A stretch of DNA of 64,000 nt from Ambrosia x helenae (taxonomy: Eukaryota; Streptophyta; Magnoliopsida; Asterales; Asteraceae). Where the stretch lies: NCBI GenBank assembly GCA_030844895.1, contig JAUTDX010002165.1:1-64000 (forward strand). The letters are read 5' to 3'. A program made the position numbers and the translations under genes. Shown here one piece after another: positions 22,814 to 35,039 of the stretch; position 1 is the stretch's first letter, and each line of letters opens with the position of its first letter. The notes beneath the pieces are model-generated. The model saw only the letters and a list, made by a program, of their open reading frames with translations. It ran no database searches and had not been told where the DNA came from.

Positions 22814-24166
22814 GTGGTTGCTTCAAAATCAGCTTCTTTGGGTTCTACGATCGATGAATCCAAACTCGTGAAAAAGTTTCTAAACGGACTACCGAGGAAG
22901 TTCATTCATATGGTTGCTTCAATTGAACAAGTTGTTGATTTGAAGACGATTACTTTTGATGATGTGGTAGGACGATTAAAAGCATACGAAGAACGGATAA
23001 AAGATGAGGATACTCAAGAGAACAACCAAGGTAATCTGATGTTTACTAAAACAGAGTCCTCACGTAATAGTTGGAACCGTAAATCGTATAAAGGGAAAGG
23101 AAGGGACCAAGGTAGAGCTGAAGATCGGGATGATGAGGACCAAGATGGAAGTCAAAGTCGAGAAGGTCAAGATCACAAGCCAAAACAGACGGGTCAAAGG
23201 AGAACTAATGATCGCCAAAGGGTAAAGAAGGATAGATCACATGTTCAATGTTACCGTTGTGACGAATTCGGCCACTTTGCGTCAGGGTGTCCTGATCGTT
23301 TGAAGAAACAAGAAGAAGCTAACTTTGCTGAAACCGATGATTTGGATCCATCTTTATTTATGATGAGGTGTGATCAAGAGACGGTTTTTCTTAATGAAGA
23401 ATGGGTGATTCCTAAGCGTTTTGAGACCGAGCCAATGGAGAAAGATACTTGGCATCTCGACAACGGAGCATCGAATCACATGACGGGCAATAAAGCTTAC
23501 TTCTTTGAACTAAATGAACGTGTCACGGGAAAGGTGAAATTTGGAGATGGATCTTGTATTGAAATACGAGGAAAGGGATCGGTATTACTTGTAGGGAAAA
23601 CGAGGGAGAAGCGCCTGTTGACCGATGTTTACTACATACCGGGTCTACAAAGCAATATCATAAGTCTTGGTCAAGCAACGGAATGTGGATGTGATGTTCA
23701 TATGAAACGTGATTTGCTAACCATTCATGATGATACTGGTGAGCTTATGATGAAGGTGACAAGGACCAAGAACCGTTTATACAAGATCAACCTCAAGATA
23801 GCAAGTCCCGATACACAAGTTAGCATGATTGGAATGAAGAATTTTGCGGGTAGGGATCTACAAAGAGTTGAACTGAAAGATGAGACACCAAGTACGAGTC
23901 AGAATCTTCTCAAAGATCCAAGTTCAATGGAGAAACCCAAAATTCAAAGTCCAAAGAAGAATGTTCAAGAACTCAAAGGATTTGTCAAGCAAGGGATTCA
24001 AGCCCAAGGAAGGACAAGTATTGATCGAACGAAGCATGTGTTTGAACAAGCTAAGTGGAGCCCAAAGAACACTGTAAGAGATCATGAAGAGCCTCGGGAG
24101 AATCAAGTTGAAGACATGTTCGGAGTTATAGACCCGCCAATTTTGAGTCCGAAATTACGGGGGTGA
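22814..24166 (+). pseudogene. Truncated gag fused to protease, no reverse transcriptase
   Basis: One open frame of about 450 codons. It enters inside the UBN2 capsid domain (SKLVKKFLNGLPRKFIHMVA; LKTITFDDVVGRLKAYEER), so the usual first 100 or so residues are missing and there is no natural ATG at 22814. Next comes a charged K/R/D/Q-rich stretch, a CCHC zinc knuckle (CYRCDEFGHFASGC, residues about 143-156), the protease motif WHLDNGASNHMTG (about 214), and a lysine- and serine-rich tail. The stop ends one base before the 3' LTR. Integrase and polymerase have been removed without breaking the frame, suggesting that the deletion arose in an actively copied lineage. Confidence 0.8.
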
Positions 24167-24167
24167 T

Positions 24168-24476
24168 TGTTGGTAATTTACGGACTTCAAGTCACAAGTC
24201 GGTGAACTTGGGGGATCAATATTGACAAGTTGGTCATAGTTGATTAAGTTTCCTAATTATGTTATAATTATAATTGGTAATGTCTTGTCTAGCAAGTTTG
24301 GCTTAGTCTATATAAACCAAGTTGGGTTAGACATTATGAATAAGAGTCTAGAGAAACCGAGTTATGGTTTAAGAGTCTGTAATCAGTTTTTTGAGTTATA
24401 TTTTCTGATTAATATATTGGAGAGTTATTCCATTCGTATTCGTATTCGTGTTCTTATTATCGATTCTTGGACTTGA
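24168..24476 (+). repeat. 3' LTR of the gag-only element
   Basis: Begins TGTTGGTAATTT one base after the gag frame stops, preceded by ACGGGGGTGAT as a candidate polypurine tract. It is nearly identical to the 5' LTR. TGGTC follows at 24477-24481, matching the 5' flank. Confidence 0.88.
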
Positions 24477-24481
24477 TGGTC

Positions 24482-25687
24482 CATATGGAGGAGAGAGCCC
24501 ATGTGGTCTATAGGGCACACTACTCAAAATAGCTCATTTTTCTACAAAATTTCCTACGAAAAAAGTTCAACCCATTATTGACGGATTCACGACCCAAAAA
24601 ACGTAATTTGCGACAAAATAACCAAAAAGAAACCCTAACATGTTTCCCCTAGCATTTTTCTACAATAACAATTTGTTGAAAATGCCTTGAAAATGACCTT
24701 GCTACACATTTCCCACAGATGCTGGCGTAGGAAACCTTGTTTCTAGCAGCGACACAAGCTGAACATGTCTATTTTAATATTATGGAAAACTCACATTAGC
24801 CATAAACAAAAGAGATGTAAGGTGTATAAGAAAAACATGATTTAAAATATTATCAACGTGTTTTGAACCTTTATGATTATAAAGAGCTATACAATTAAAC
24901 GTGATTTAGGGGTTGTTTAGCAACTTCTGAATGGGTAAGTACTAAACCAGTAAGAGGTCTGAACCATTAAATGTTGAATCAGTAAAAGGTATGAACCATT
25001 CAGACTCAGTATAATGTTGTTTACCCATTCAGAGGCAGATGTCTGACAGATTCAGGCATCTGCTCGCGAAACAAACAATCTGCATGTAGTGGCGCAGCTT
25101 CCATAAGGCGGGAGGGGGCGGCCGCCCCCTTGAAATATCTGCTCAGAAGTTCCGATTATATATAGTATCCGTATAGAATTTTTTTGGTATATACGGTTTC
25201 GACCTCCCGTAACCAGTAAATTCTGTCCCCACCCCACCTCGAGATTTTCGCTCAGGCTTTACCCGTGTCTACATGAACTATGTATGACCGATTCATACAT
25301 TGTCTCATAAAGACCTCATTTAAAGCTGAAACAACCAGCCCTGTTTAACTGTTTTTGTCATGGTAATTGAGAGGCTGGGGGGACTTTAATCTTACCGACA
25401 TGGTCGTTAGACTGACAAACCAAAAGATTTACTAGTTAGGAAGCAAAGAGATTAAGGTAAATAAATTTGGTAAAAAATATGAAATTATTGCTTCTCTTTT
25501 TCAAACACAAACAACAGCTTTTCCTTTTCTCACCACTTACATCCCCAGCCACCCATTACTGAACCACCACTCACATACACTATTTCTCTCTCATTAGATA
25601 AAGAATCCTGCTTCTTTTTATACAACACAAAACATCCCACACTGCACCTTCCTCATCTCTTCAATCTATTCGTACACAATTAGACAT
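24482..25687. other. Intergenic and promoter region of the SPL gene, with a possible CACTA end
   Basis: At 24521 CACTACTCAAAATAGCTC looks like a CACTA transposon terminus followed by subterminal repeats (CCTACGAAAA, GCGACAAAA); its partner end was not found. From about 24909 (GGGGTTGTTTAGCAAC) to about 25346 (AACAACCAGCCC) an imperfect inverted pair suggests an old MITE, with a GC-rich GGGGGCGGCCGCCCCC block inside at about 25115. The last 200 bp before the gene are pyrimidine-rich, with TTTTTATACA near 25616 as a candidate TATA box. Confidence 0.45.
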
Positions 25688-28071
25688 ATGGAAACTGGTT
25701 GGATGAATTTCTTTTCTGGCGGTGCTACTAGTGATTACAGCCTAGGACAGAATAGTAATTTAACAACAAACACTGCATGGAATATTTGGGACAAGATTAG
25801 TACTACTACTGCCACTCCTACTCCAACACATTATGATTGGACCATACCCGCCTCCTCCAATGAACAACCAGAGGAGTCGAGTATGGTCCACACACTTCTT
25901 TTCAACGCAGGAGTCGGGTGGAATTCACCCGACCCGCACATGATGTGTTTGAAGCTAGGAAAACGACACTACTGCGACGAGTGCAGTAGTGTCGTTGTTC
26001 CTAACCGTCACGTGACGGCTGAGTCATCATCCACCACCACCAAAAGAGGCAAACTACCACCGTATCCATACAATACTGCTGCACGGTGGCCGGTATCGAC
26101 GCGGCCAAGGGTAAATACGTCTTTAACAAGATGCCAGGTGGAGGGGTGCCACGTGGCGCTTGGTAACGCCAAAGAATATTACCGGAGGCATAAGGTGTGT
26201 GAAATTCATTCAAAGGCTCCCAACGTTGTCGTGTCGGGATTTCAACAGCGGTTCTGTCAACAGTGTAGCAGGTTAATTTAAACCGTTAATTAACTTCTAT
26301 TCTTTTTGTTTATGTTTTTGTCGGTTAATATTTATTTATATATATAAATAATAATATTGTAAGCCGTAAGAGTAGTTAAAATATTATATTGTAACAAGGG
26401 AGGACTTATCATTGGGTAGGGTAGCATCTGCTACTCCTCAACTTTCTGGTGTAGTGGAAAATTTGCGTTTTTTTTACGTTTTTCGTATTACGCTACCCCT
26501 GGATTCTATTTTCGTTACCCCTCAAAATATTTTTAACGTTTGAACGTAACATTGAAATGTTGGTCTAGATCTGCCACTGTATTGTAAGGAACACGTTCTT
26601 TATAACTAACACTTTGCTGAAATATGTAGTTATAAGTAATTATTCAACTTAACAACAGGTCTGTTAATTTTGTGTGTATATATATTATAGACACACCGAC
26701 ATATATCTGTGTATACATATCCTTAAGAATATGGTTCGATTTGGTGTTTAGTTTTTTGAATCCTTTGGTATGGATTTGAGTAGACATGTCGGCTAAAAGG
26801 TGATCTTTTTAAGAATATAATACAAAGATAATGAAATACATTGAGTGGTTTAGTTTTGAGTGCAAAGAGTAATGTAATAGTATATATGACGTATGTGTGC
26901 AGGTTTCATGACGTCACGGAGTTTGACGAAGCCAAGAGGAGTTGCAGAAGACGTTTACAAGGACATAATCTGCGAAGAAGGAAGGGAATTCTTTCCGGTT
27001 CTCTACCTCGAAATTTTCCTCAATCTCATGGTACTTGATTATTAAATCTAAAATTCACAAAATCTGGTCTTATTATTTAAAAAGGTTAAAAAATTACATT
27101 TTGAAGTCTTATTATTTAAAAAGATTGATAAAATACATTTTGAAAAATTTTCTTTTATTTGATAGAGTTAATGGCTAAAAGCGTCCCTAAGGTTTGGCCA
27201 GTTTTACTACATCAGTCCAAAATGCCCTCGGTTTTCTAAGTAAAAAGTCAAAAAAGGCCCACAACTTAACGACAATATTTAACTGGGTTAGTGTTAGTGA
27301 CGATTTTGGCAAAAAAAAAACGTAAAACTAAAGGACCCAGATGTAAAAAAGTTTTGATTTAACCTGATGTGGTAAAACTGGCTAAACATCAGAGACGATT
27401 TTGGTCATTAACTCTATTTGATATGAACCAATGAAAACTTTTACATATTCAAGAAGTTATGCGTCAATTGAGTAGGAAATTCTAAGTCTTTCATGCCATT
27501 TGAGGCACAAACAAAATTTTCAAAACTTATACTAGATTAACCATTTGAAAAGAAAAGAAAATTTCAAATGTCATCTTATCATTCTTACTATGAACAAATG
27601 TGATTCTCCTTGATATATTCCCTGATAGTTAATAATATCTTTAACAATGTTGTAGTAATTGATATCCTTTTAATTTAACATGTTATGTCAAAAGAAAATA
27701 ATTCTAGGATGGGACCGCGACTTGGATCGCTATCAACATTACCAGTGTTATCTTCCTCACCGTCATCATCAAAGTCGAAGTCTGTATGTGCTCTCTCTCT
27801 TCTGTCATCTCCAAAAACCGAACCGTGGATATCTTCAAGTGACTTGTCCTCCAGATGTAGCGCTGCTCTATATGAACTAATTGTTGCAAATCGAGCAACT
27901 TCAAATTCTGGGCATTTTTCGAATCAAAATAGTTCTCATCAACCAATGACGGATAATGAAATGCACACATCACATGACACACGATCGATTCAGTCATACG
28001 ACCATGACACTCGACGTAAAGCAACCTCTGGCTTTGGATTTTGGTCTTTTAGCCATGAAGGTGGAGTCTAA
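25688..28071 (+). CDS. SQUAMOSA promoter-binding-like (SPL) transcription factor
   Basis: DNA-binding regulator of GTAC-containing promoters; SPL proteins control phase change, leaf and flower development in the nucleus. Exons are 25688-26271, 26903-27030 and 27695-28071, giving 362 aa with all GT-AG introns and matching phases. The SBP domain spans about residues 149-222: CQVEGCHVALGNAKEYYRRH, KVCEIHSKAP, QRFCQQCSRFHDVTEFDEAK and the bipartite nuclear signal KRSCRRRLQGHNLRRRK. The first intron splits the domain right after QQCSR, as is usual for the family. The N-terminus is acidic and S/T-rich with a LKLGKRHY motif. A miR156-complementary site lies in exon 3. Intron 2 holds a MULE-type MITE. 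The subgroup (SPL9/13-like or other) cannot be fixed from sequence alone. Confidence 0.93.
27165..27414. mobile_element. MULE-type foldback MITE, copy 2, in SPL intron 2
   Basis: Ends GAGTTAATGGC and GTCATTAACTC are inverted and bounded by a perfect 9-bp target duplication TATTTGATA (27156-27164 and 27415-27423). Body phrases such as AAGGTTTGGCCAGTTTTAC and GACGATTTTGG match the 15860 copy. It lies wholly within the intron and leaves the splice sites untouched. Confidence 0.9.
27788..27807 (+). promoter_or_regulatory. miR156/157 target site in SPL exon 3
   Basis: GTGCTCTCTCTCTTCTGTCA encodes ALSLLS (residues about 270-275) and pairs with the conserved plant miR156 (TGACAGAAGAGAGTGAGCAC as DNA) at all but one position. 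The same site and peptide occur in miR156-controlled SPL genes, so juvenile-phase repression of this gene is expected. Confidence 0.93.
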
Positions 28072-29288
28072 GGGTCCAGAAGAGTGGACCGACTATTGTT
28101 GGTCTGCCTTTGCGGATGCAAACGTAGTGTAGCATGTTGATTATTTTTTTTTGTCAATTTGTTTCTTATTCACTCCTAAAACAATTGATGTAATATTTTA
28201 ATGAAAACCCGGTTCTTATTCACCCTCTTTTTTTATTTAGTCTCATATTTCTAATTTCAGCTATTGAATTTAATTAGTTTGACCTAAGCCTATGTTAGAA
28301 AATATATTGAGTAACTTAAAACAAAACAAAAAAATAAACGCTATCAACAAAAAGGACCTATAAAATACGTTTCTACTTGATATTATATATTATAATTAAT
28401 TTATAAAATCCACATATAAAAATTGATTTTGTAATAACTTTTTTTTTAACGGCAAAACGAACATGTTTAATAAAAGCATGTTGATACAATATAGATTGAT
28501 GCATCCTAAGATATTATGTCACATGAGCAACACATCAACACTTTTTATTTCATTCTCCATACCAGCTACGTACGATAAAGGCCGGTAAAACTAGAATACG
28601 ATATCTTTTATATCTTGTCCATAAACCCGGTTCTACCAGTTCAAACTTTTAAATTGGTTTGCAAAATCCTCAAATTTGATCTGAAAACTTTATAAAGATT
28701 CTAACATTATGAAAATGACCAATCTACCATATTTTCGGTAATTACAGGCTTCCCAATTCTCAGATATGCTACTCGCGACCTTCCATATTCCATCTCAGTT
28801 GCTACAAAATCTTTAAGTCAAGTTGCGTTCCAAGTTCAAATCAGTCGTTCAATCAATCATTAAGATCCATACATTAAATCAGTAAGCATATAGTTTAGAA
28901 TCATGTACTAATCAACCTGTCTAAACCGCTCGGTACAACCAATTAAATCATTTCTAAGCCTAACCCGACATGATTTAAAAACAGGTTTTTGTAAAACTAA
29001 AACATTGAGTTTGATTCTACTTTTATTATTAGAAGCTTAATTATCAGTTTTAAGGCTGCGTTTGATTTTTATATAAAAAAAATTCTACATGAAGTTCATT
29101 GATCGTGAGCAACAACAATAATCCAACATCAAAATAGACATTTAAATTTCCGAAAAAAAAATGGAGTAATGCATATAGAGAACCGCAAACTTGATGCTTG
29201 ATCTAACTGGTTTCACCTGCGCGATCATATATATATTGTCCCGGCTAAAAAGTAAGTGCAGAATTAACACGACACCAGGCTACTACAC
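28072..29288. other. Gap between convergent SPL and NUP62 genes
   Basis: Contains the 3' untranslated ends of both genes and AT-rich DNA. No additional coding frame, RNA or transposon end was recognised. Confidence 0.5.
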
Positions 29289-32200
29289 TTATCGGGACAG
29301 CCAGAACTTTGGGCCCGTCAATTCCCGATCAGCAGCAGAACCTTGTTTAGCCAGTTTTTGAATACGTGAAGAAAATTCCTCAGCCTGATTGAAATGATGA
29401 CAAGATTAGTGCTAGTGAAAGTAGCATATTTTGCAATTAAAACGGCCGCAATAAAATGAAAAACGAATACAGTGTGACAAATTAGCGGTGAAAACTTACA
29501 CATCTTTGAGTGGATTGATTCAGGTTATATTTTAGATAATAGTTTAAAAGAAAACGACTCAAACATGTCAAAGTTGCCCCAAGTCTATATTAGTTCATAA
29601 AATATCGTTATTTACTTTTATCCGAAGGTTACATTATTATGTATAACTTTTTACAAGTGTTTTTTTAGGAAATGTAGACAATAGAACAAAAAGTGTACTG
29701 GATGACACCTTTTAACGTATAACCCGAATTAAAAAGTACCCATTTTGACATGTTACCCAATATGTCCATTTCGACACATCCACATGTTTGGGATTGAAAC
29801 ATGCAGGCAATCGGTTTGGTTCGGCCACAACCCACCTGCATGTATTCACATAAAGCAATTCTAAAGGTTGTAAGCATTTGAATACACCTAAGGAAAAAAC
29901 TGACCTACTTCGTACCAACATATATAACAACATATATACATATATACAGGCAGACAATAACACACGGTCCTAAGAAAATAATCTAAGCCCCTAAGAGAAA
30001 GATAAAAGCATCTCCATGAACTCCTATCATGGACCACGTTCTTAGAGAAGTGCAAGTCAATCAGAGTAGTGCAGTACACATAATTAACCAAAATAAGAAA
30101 GCTGGATAGCAATGAAATGAAAGATTCAAAAACTTCTTACTGAAAGAAAGATGAACATATGGAGGGAACAGCCTAACCTTTTCATCAATCCACATTAATG
30201 AACTCAGTTGATTGTTAAGGATCCGAACGACAACATCCAGCGGGGTCATACCATCAGTTGCTTCAAGTTCTCCACCCTAAATGGGCCACAGAAATAAGGT
30301 ATCAACATCAACCCATATGGCCATATGAACATGAAACAATCTTCAGAGCCGTTTTGTCAAACATTGATGCGGCTATATTTGAGATTTGGTTCATAAATAT
30401 TTAGAGGGCTGAGCAATCTAGATTACAAACCAAAATAAATGCTCACCTGATTGGCATTAAGAGTCTGAATAACAGATTTTATTTGTTCTGTCATCTGTTC
30501 CATTTCTCTCTCAATGAATTCAGCCTGCTCATACCTGAAATTTAAAAGGGACAGATGTTAAAAATGAGATTCAAACAAATTCCATTACAATGCAGATCAA
30601 GTAATTTGATTTTTCCCACTTCATAAACTATGAAAAAAACAATGGTTCTAATTCATATTCAGAAATAAAAATATCAACAGCTGAGCTATATTAATTCCTT
30701 CTGTTTTGACTGTTATAATTTTTCAAGTATCTTGAAAGTTCTTTGTTTTCTAGCCACTCACATTGCATCTCTGGTTGAAGCTGCTTCATCATCAAGAAGT
30801 AGACCATGCTCGTCTTTGTATATTCGCTCAGCTTCTTCTTCCACACTCTGCAAAGACTTGTCAACCTAAAAATAGTATCAAGTGACAACAACTATGTTAG
30901 TATCTGTTTACCAAATCCTCAAATGGCCAAGAAAGATGCTTAATTATAACCTAAAATCAAAATCGAAACGAATGAAAGATTAGCATCAACATCATCAAAA
31001 CATATTTATAGGGTTAAACATTAGTGACTGCATGGTAGATTAAGATGCTATTAAAACACCTCTGGTTTCGGATAAATAACCAATAACAATCTGGCTTTGC
31101 TACCTTAGGGTGAATTTGGATTAAGCTAAAACAAACCAGATTTGTAGTTCACATTCATCATTCATGTTAAACTTATATTCATTAACCCAAGCTTAATTAA
31201 AACAATAAGCCTCTTCAAACCTAAATCCATTTTCTTAATGATCCTAACCCTCAGGCCTCAACTCACAATTTTATCTATCAACACATGCTTACAATTTGCA
31301 CTCAAATTCCGTTTGCATGTGTTTGTTAGCTAACTTCATAGACAATGTGTGTTCTCATATAAAAGATATGCGGATACATGATAAAAAAGCAAAACCATTG
31401 TTGAAATACCTCTTGTTGATGAGTTTCAATCAGCTCCAACTGTCTCTCAAGGTTTGATTGGGTATCAACAACTTTCGCAACTTCTGCCTGTATAAAAAGC
31501 AGTTTAGAATAAACATGAGGCCGCAACAAATAATAAAGTTTCCAATTATATATATATGATTAGTTTAATGAAAGCACAATTTAGGTTGATAACCCATATC
31601 ATCTATTCATCTAAATCAAATCCAAGTCACTTTGGTTTATAGGAGGTCAAATGACTGGTTGAGAGTTCAATTAATAGTCGTTTTTAACAGTTAAAGTGGA
31701 TATGAGACTAACCTCAAGTTTAAGAAGAACATCCCGGTTCTGCAAGATTCTCCTGTCCCACTCAGCTATTGCATTAGCTTGCTTCCTAAACTTGCTAGTT
31801 CGTTCCTGGAGCTCCAAATTCCACTCCTTGATGATCTTTAAAAAAAATTGTAAGAAAAAAAAAAATCAGATCATAATACCAAAAGACCCTGAAAGTTGCA
31901 ACATTATATGTGTGAATATGTGATCAGGGAAAAAAAGAAGAAACATCATAAGTTCATAACCAATCAAGAACAGAAAACGCTAGAAATATTTTTGGACCCA
32001 AACTAAAATAGGATACAAAGGAATAATAAAACTATGTATGAATACCTCCTCAACAGTTTTTCCAGTAATTTCAGATGGTAATTTCGGAGCAGAGGCTACA
32101 GCTGTGCTGACACTTGCAGTTGTCCTAGCGGCAAAATCACAAGAAGCCTCAGATCAGAAATGATGTAAAACAGATGAATCTTATAAACATTAAGATTTAA

Positions 32201-34837
32201 TACTCAAGAGATCAGCCATAGCACTGTAAAGCCAACATGCTTTAAGGACGGTTTTTGATACTGTATATCTGTATATTATCTGGCATGCAGAAAGATAGAG
32301 CCTTTTTCTCTTATATCTTGAAAATGGATATAAAAAAACTCCATCACCAGTATTTTTCAAAACCATACTTCATAGTACAAATGAAACTGAATGGTTTAAA
32401 TAACAAAAAAGAACATTTTGAGATTGTACTCATGACTGACCCACTACTGGAAGACACAACAAGAGCAGATGATGTTTGAGCAGTAGTGGTTGTAACAGTT
32501 GAAGTCGTTGTCAAGGAAGCTGAGGCACCTGCAAAAAGATTTTAGACGATAAAAACATAATGGTTAAATGGGAATACGGTCAAAACTCAAAAGTTAATCA
32601 AAATTCATAAGATTGTAAACTACAATCAGGTAATCAGCCAAATAAGATGTTAGGTGTCATCAATAATGAGTGACCAACAGTATTCTGCATATATATACAG
32701 CTTAATCTCCTCAATCTTATATATACTGACAAAAAAGTCCATGCTCTTTTATTTTTAAAACTATAAATGTACTTAAGTAGACATAACGCAGTGAAAATGC
32801 AGCATTCAGTCTATGAAAACAAATAACATATATACTAATGATAAATAAGAAATGCATTTTGTTACAACATTGCTTATTATAGTGAAATTCTGAGGACATT
32901 ATGAGATCAATACGAATTCTTTATAAGAAAAGGTAAAAGATATCAATTTAAAAAGGAATGAAGAATTTGGGCGAGAGAAAGCATACAGAAAAATTTTAGG
33001 AAAGACAGGCAAAGTGTGTGTTTATATGTAGGTGTGCATGCATGTCAAGTTACAAAAGATAAAAGAAGTAACTAATAAGGATGCAATCTTAGAATTGTAG
33101 GACAAAGTATAAAGGGGTTGTCTGTTAGTAATTTGTTGGAAGAGATTCGCACAAACTTTCAAGACCATGTCATAACAAAGCCGCTACACCACTTTGGCAC
33201 ATGGCTGCAAGAATTCATCATTTAGGACTACATTTTCAGCCTTTTCCATATTTTGTTAGCTTTTAGGTTCTTATTTTGCTCCACTTTATTATGTATGTTA
33301 ACCATGTAAAATCCAGGAAATCCAAATGTAGTTACTAACTTACTATGAACATTATGATGCTAAAACAATAACAAAAGAATTATTCAGAAATCGAATCCTT
33401 TCCTGTAAAATATGCATCAATTGCTAAATGCTTGAACACTCCTTAACACTCATTAATAATCTCATAATCTCACTAATCATGTAACAAATTTAAGACCTCA
33501 CAAACTATTGTTATATAAAACTACATGCAACAATCCAAAGATAAAGCATAAAGAAATCTATTAAGTATTAATAAATTTAAATCACACCGACGATTAATAT
33601 CAACAAACTCACCAAACAAAGACGAAGCAGCTGTTGTCTGCGGTTGGGACGCTGGTGTAGAAGTGCCCAAAGTTTTGGAGGATGTTTGAAATCCCAAAAA
33701 GGAACTTGATGTCCCGGTAGTAGTAGCCGCAGCAGTAGCAGGGCTTGCAAAACTTGACAAAGAACCAGTGGCTGTCGAAGCTGTAGTACTAGATGAAGTA
33801 ACACCAAATGCAGAGAAAGCCGGAGTGGTTGTACTAGTACTAACAGAAGCGGAAGCACCAGTCGTAGCAGTAGTGGTTACTGTCGCAGCAGACGACGCAG
33901 TTACATTCCCAAACGAGAAGCCAGACGAGGAGCTTGATGACGAACCAGCAAACAAACTTGTAGTCGACGCTGCAGAACCGCTACTGCCAACAGCACCTGT
34001 CGAACTCACAGCAGCTGAACTTGTGGAAAACGAAAACGACGGAGCAGAGGTTGGCGCACCTGGGAACGCAGACGTACTTGTAAACAAGCTAGGACGCGTG
34101 CTGGATGAGCTAAGAAACGAAAACCCTGGCGTTGAGGAAGTAGTAGACTGAGCTGCAGTTGAACTTGAAATCGAGCTAGATGATGAGGCAAATAAGCTAG
34201 GTAAAGATGTAGCCGGTGAGGATGCTGATGTGGCAACTGATGGAGAAGCCCCAAAAGTAGTCAATGATGATCCAGACGAGCCAAATAATCCTGAAGTAAT
34301 CGGTGAACTAGCCGTAGTAGTAGTAGTAGTAGCGGTAGTTGAACTCGAAGCGGAAGAAGCCCCAAATATGCTGCTAGATCCAAAAGTAGTCGAACTAGAA
34401 CCCGAGCCGAATAAACTAGTAGTAGTGGTAGCAGCAGCAGCACTAGTGGCAGTAGAGCTAGAACTGGATCCAAACAAACTAGATCCACCAAAGGGAGAAC
34501 TGGAAACAGGGGACGACGTCGTACCGAACCCGAACGCTGAGCCGGTTGAAGCGGAGGAAGCGCCGAAGCCGAAAGAGGGGGATGGAGCGGAGGGAGCGGT
34601 GGAGGATGGTGTAGAAGATGAAGAAGACGAAAAGGAGAATCCAAACGAAGAGGCAGATGATGAAGGGGTTCCAAATGTAGGGTTAGAGGGAGCAGATGCG
34701 CCGAATAGGGAAGGGGATGAGCTAGGGTTTGAAGAGAAGGAAAAAGGTGATGTGGATGAAGATGATGATGAAGCGAAAGAGAAGGGTGAGGGAGATGATG
34801 AGGATGCAGGGTTTGTGTTGAAGGAGAAGCCCGCCAT
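29289..34837 (-). CDS. NUP62: Nuclear pore FG-nucleoporin NUP62
   Basis: Component of the central channel of the nuclear pore (Nup62-Nup58-Nup54 complex); its FG repeats bind transport receptors. Nine exons on the minus strand: 34837-33613, 32528-32441, 32124-32046, 31835-31713, 31487-31410, 30865-30762, 30534-30447, 30276-30178, 29384-29289. Phases close to 659 aa. Residues 1 to about 408 are a Ser/Thr/Ala/Phe-rich, nearly lysine-free domain with many FG, SLFG and FGFG motifs. Residues about 455-645 are the Nsp1/Nup62 coiled coil: SEITGKTVEEIIKEWNLELQ, QANAIAEWDRRIL, LERQLELIETHQQE, MTPLDVVVRILNNQLSSLMW, ending GPKFWLSR. The length is a little below the roughly 740 aa of the Arabidopsis protein, chiefly from a shorter FG part. 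Exon 1 encodes the whole FG domain. Confidence 0.96.
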
Positions 34838-35039
34838 TGTTGATGCTTTGTTGTTCTTTCTGTGTGTAGAATTTGGTTGAATTTCGAACGGGAGAAAGGG
34901 GAGGGAGACAGGGACGATGAGGGTTTATGAAGTGAGAGAAGGAAGGTTTTGGTTTTGGTTTTGGTTTCGGGTCGGGTATTGTATCCGAATTCTTAAACAG
35001 GTGGGTTACCACCCGGCTAGGTTTTGTGCAACACTTGAA

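Larger units (their letters stand above)
22094..24476 (+). mobile_element. Young chimeric gag-only copia-type LTR element
   Basis: Two LTRs of about 310 bp begin TGTTGGTAATTTACGG. ATGGTC at 22088-22093 and at 24476-24481 is the apparent target-site duplication, overlapping the LTR end by one base. The LTRs seem identical except for one extra ATTCGT unit in the 5' copy and the last few bases, which implies recent insertion. A primer-binding site follows the 5' LTR. The interior carries only an N-terminally truncated gag plus protease; integrase, reverse transcriptase and RNase H are absent. Between primer-binding site and gag lies a second LTR-like block (22603-22812). The element must have moved using enzymes from a relative. 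Confidence 0.88.

Noticed and set aside
22166..24476. Twin ORFs of about 80 codons in both LTRs of the gag-only element
   Set aside because: They are the same non-coding LTR sequence read twice; the Ile-Arg run is only the ATTCGT repeat.
24521..25091. Complete CACTA transposon from CACTACTC at 24521 to GTAGTG at 25091
   Set aside because: The right-hand GTAGTG is not followed by a matching 3-bp duplication and the inverted match is only a few bases; only the left end is noted as a possible terminus.
33768..34880. Long plus-strand open frames opposite the NUP62 FG exon
   Set aside because: They are exact antisense shadows of a Ser/Thr/Ala-rich coding exon; low-complexity codon use leaves the opposite strand stop-free. 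They have no motif and no splice logic.
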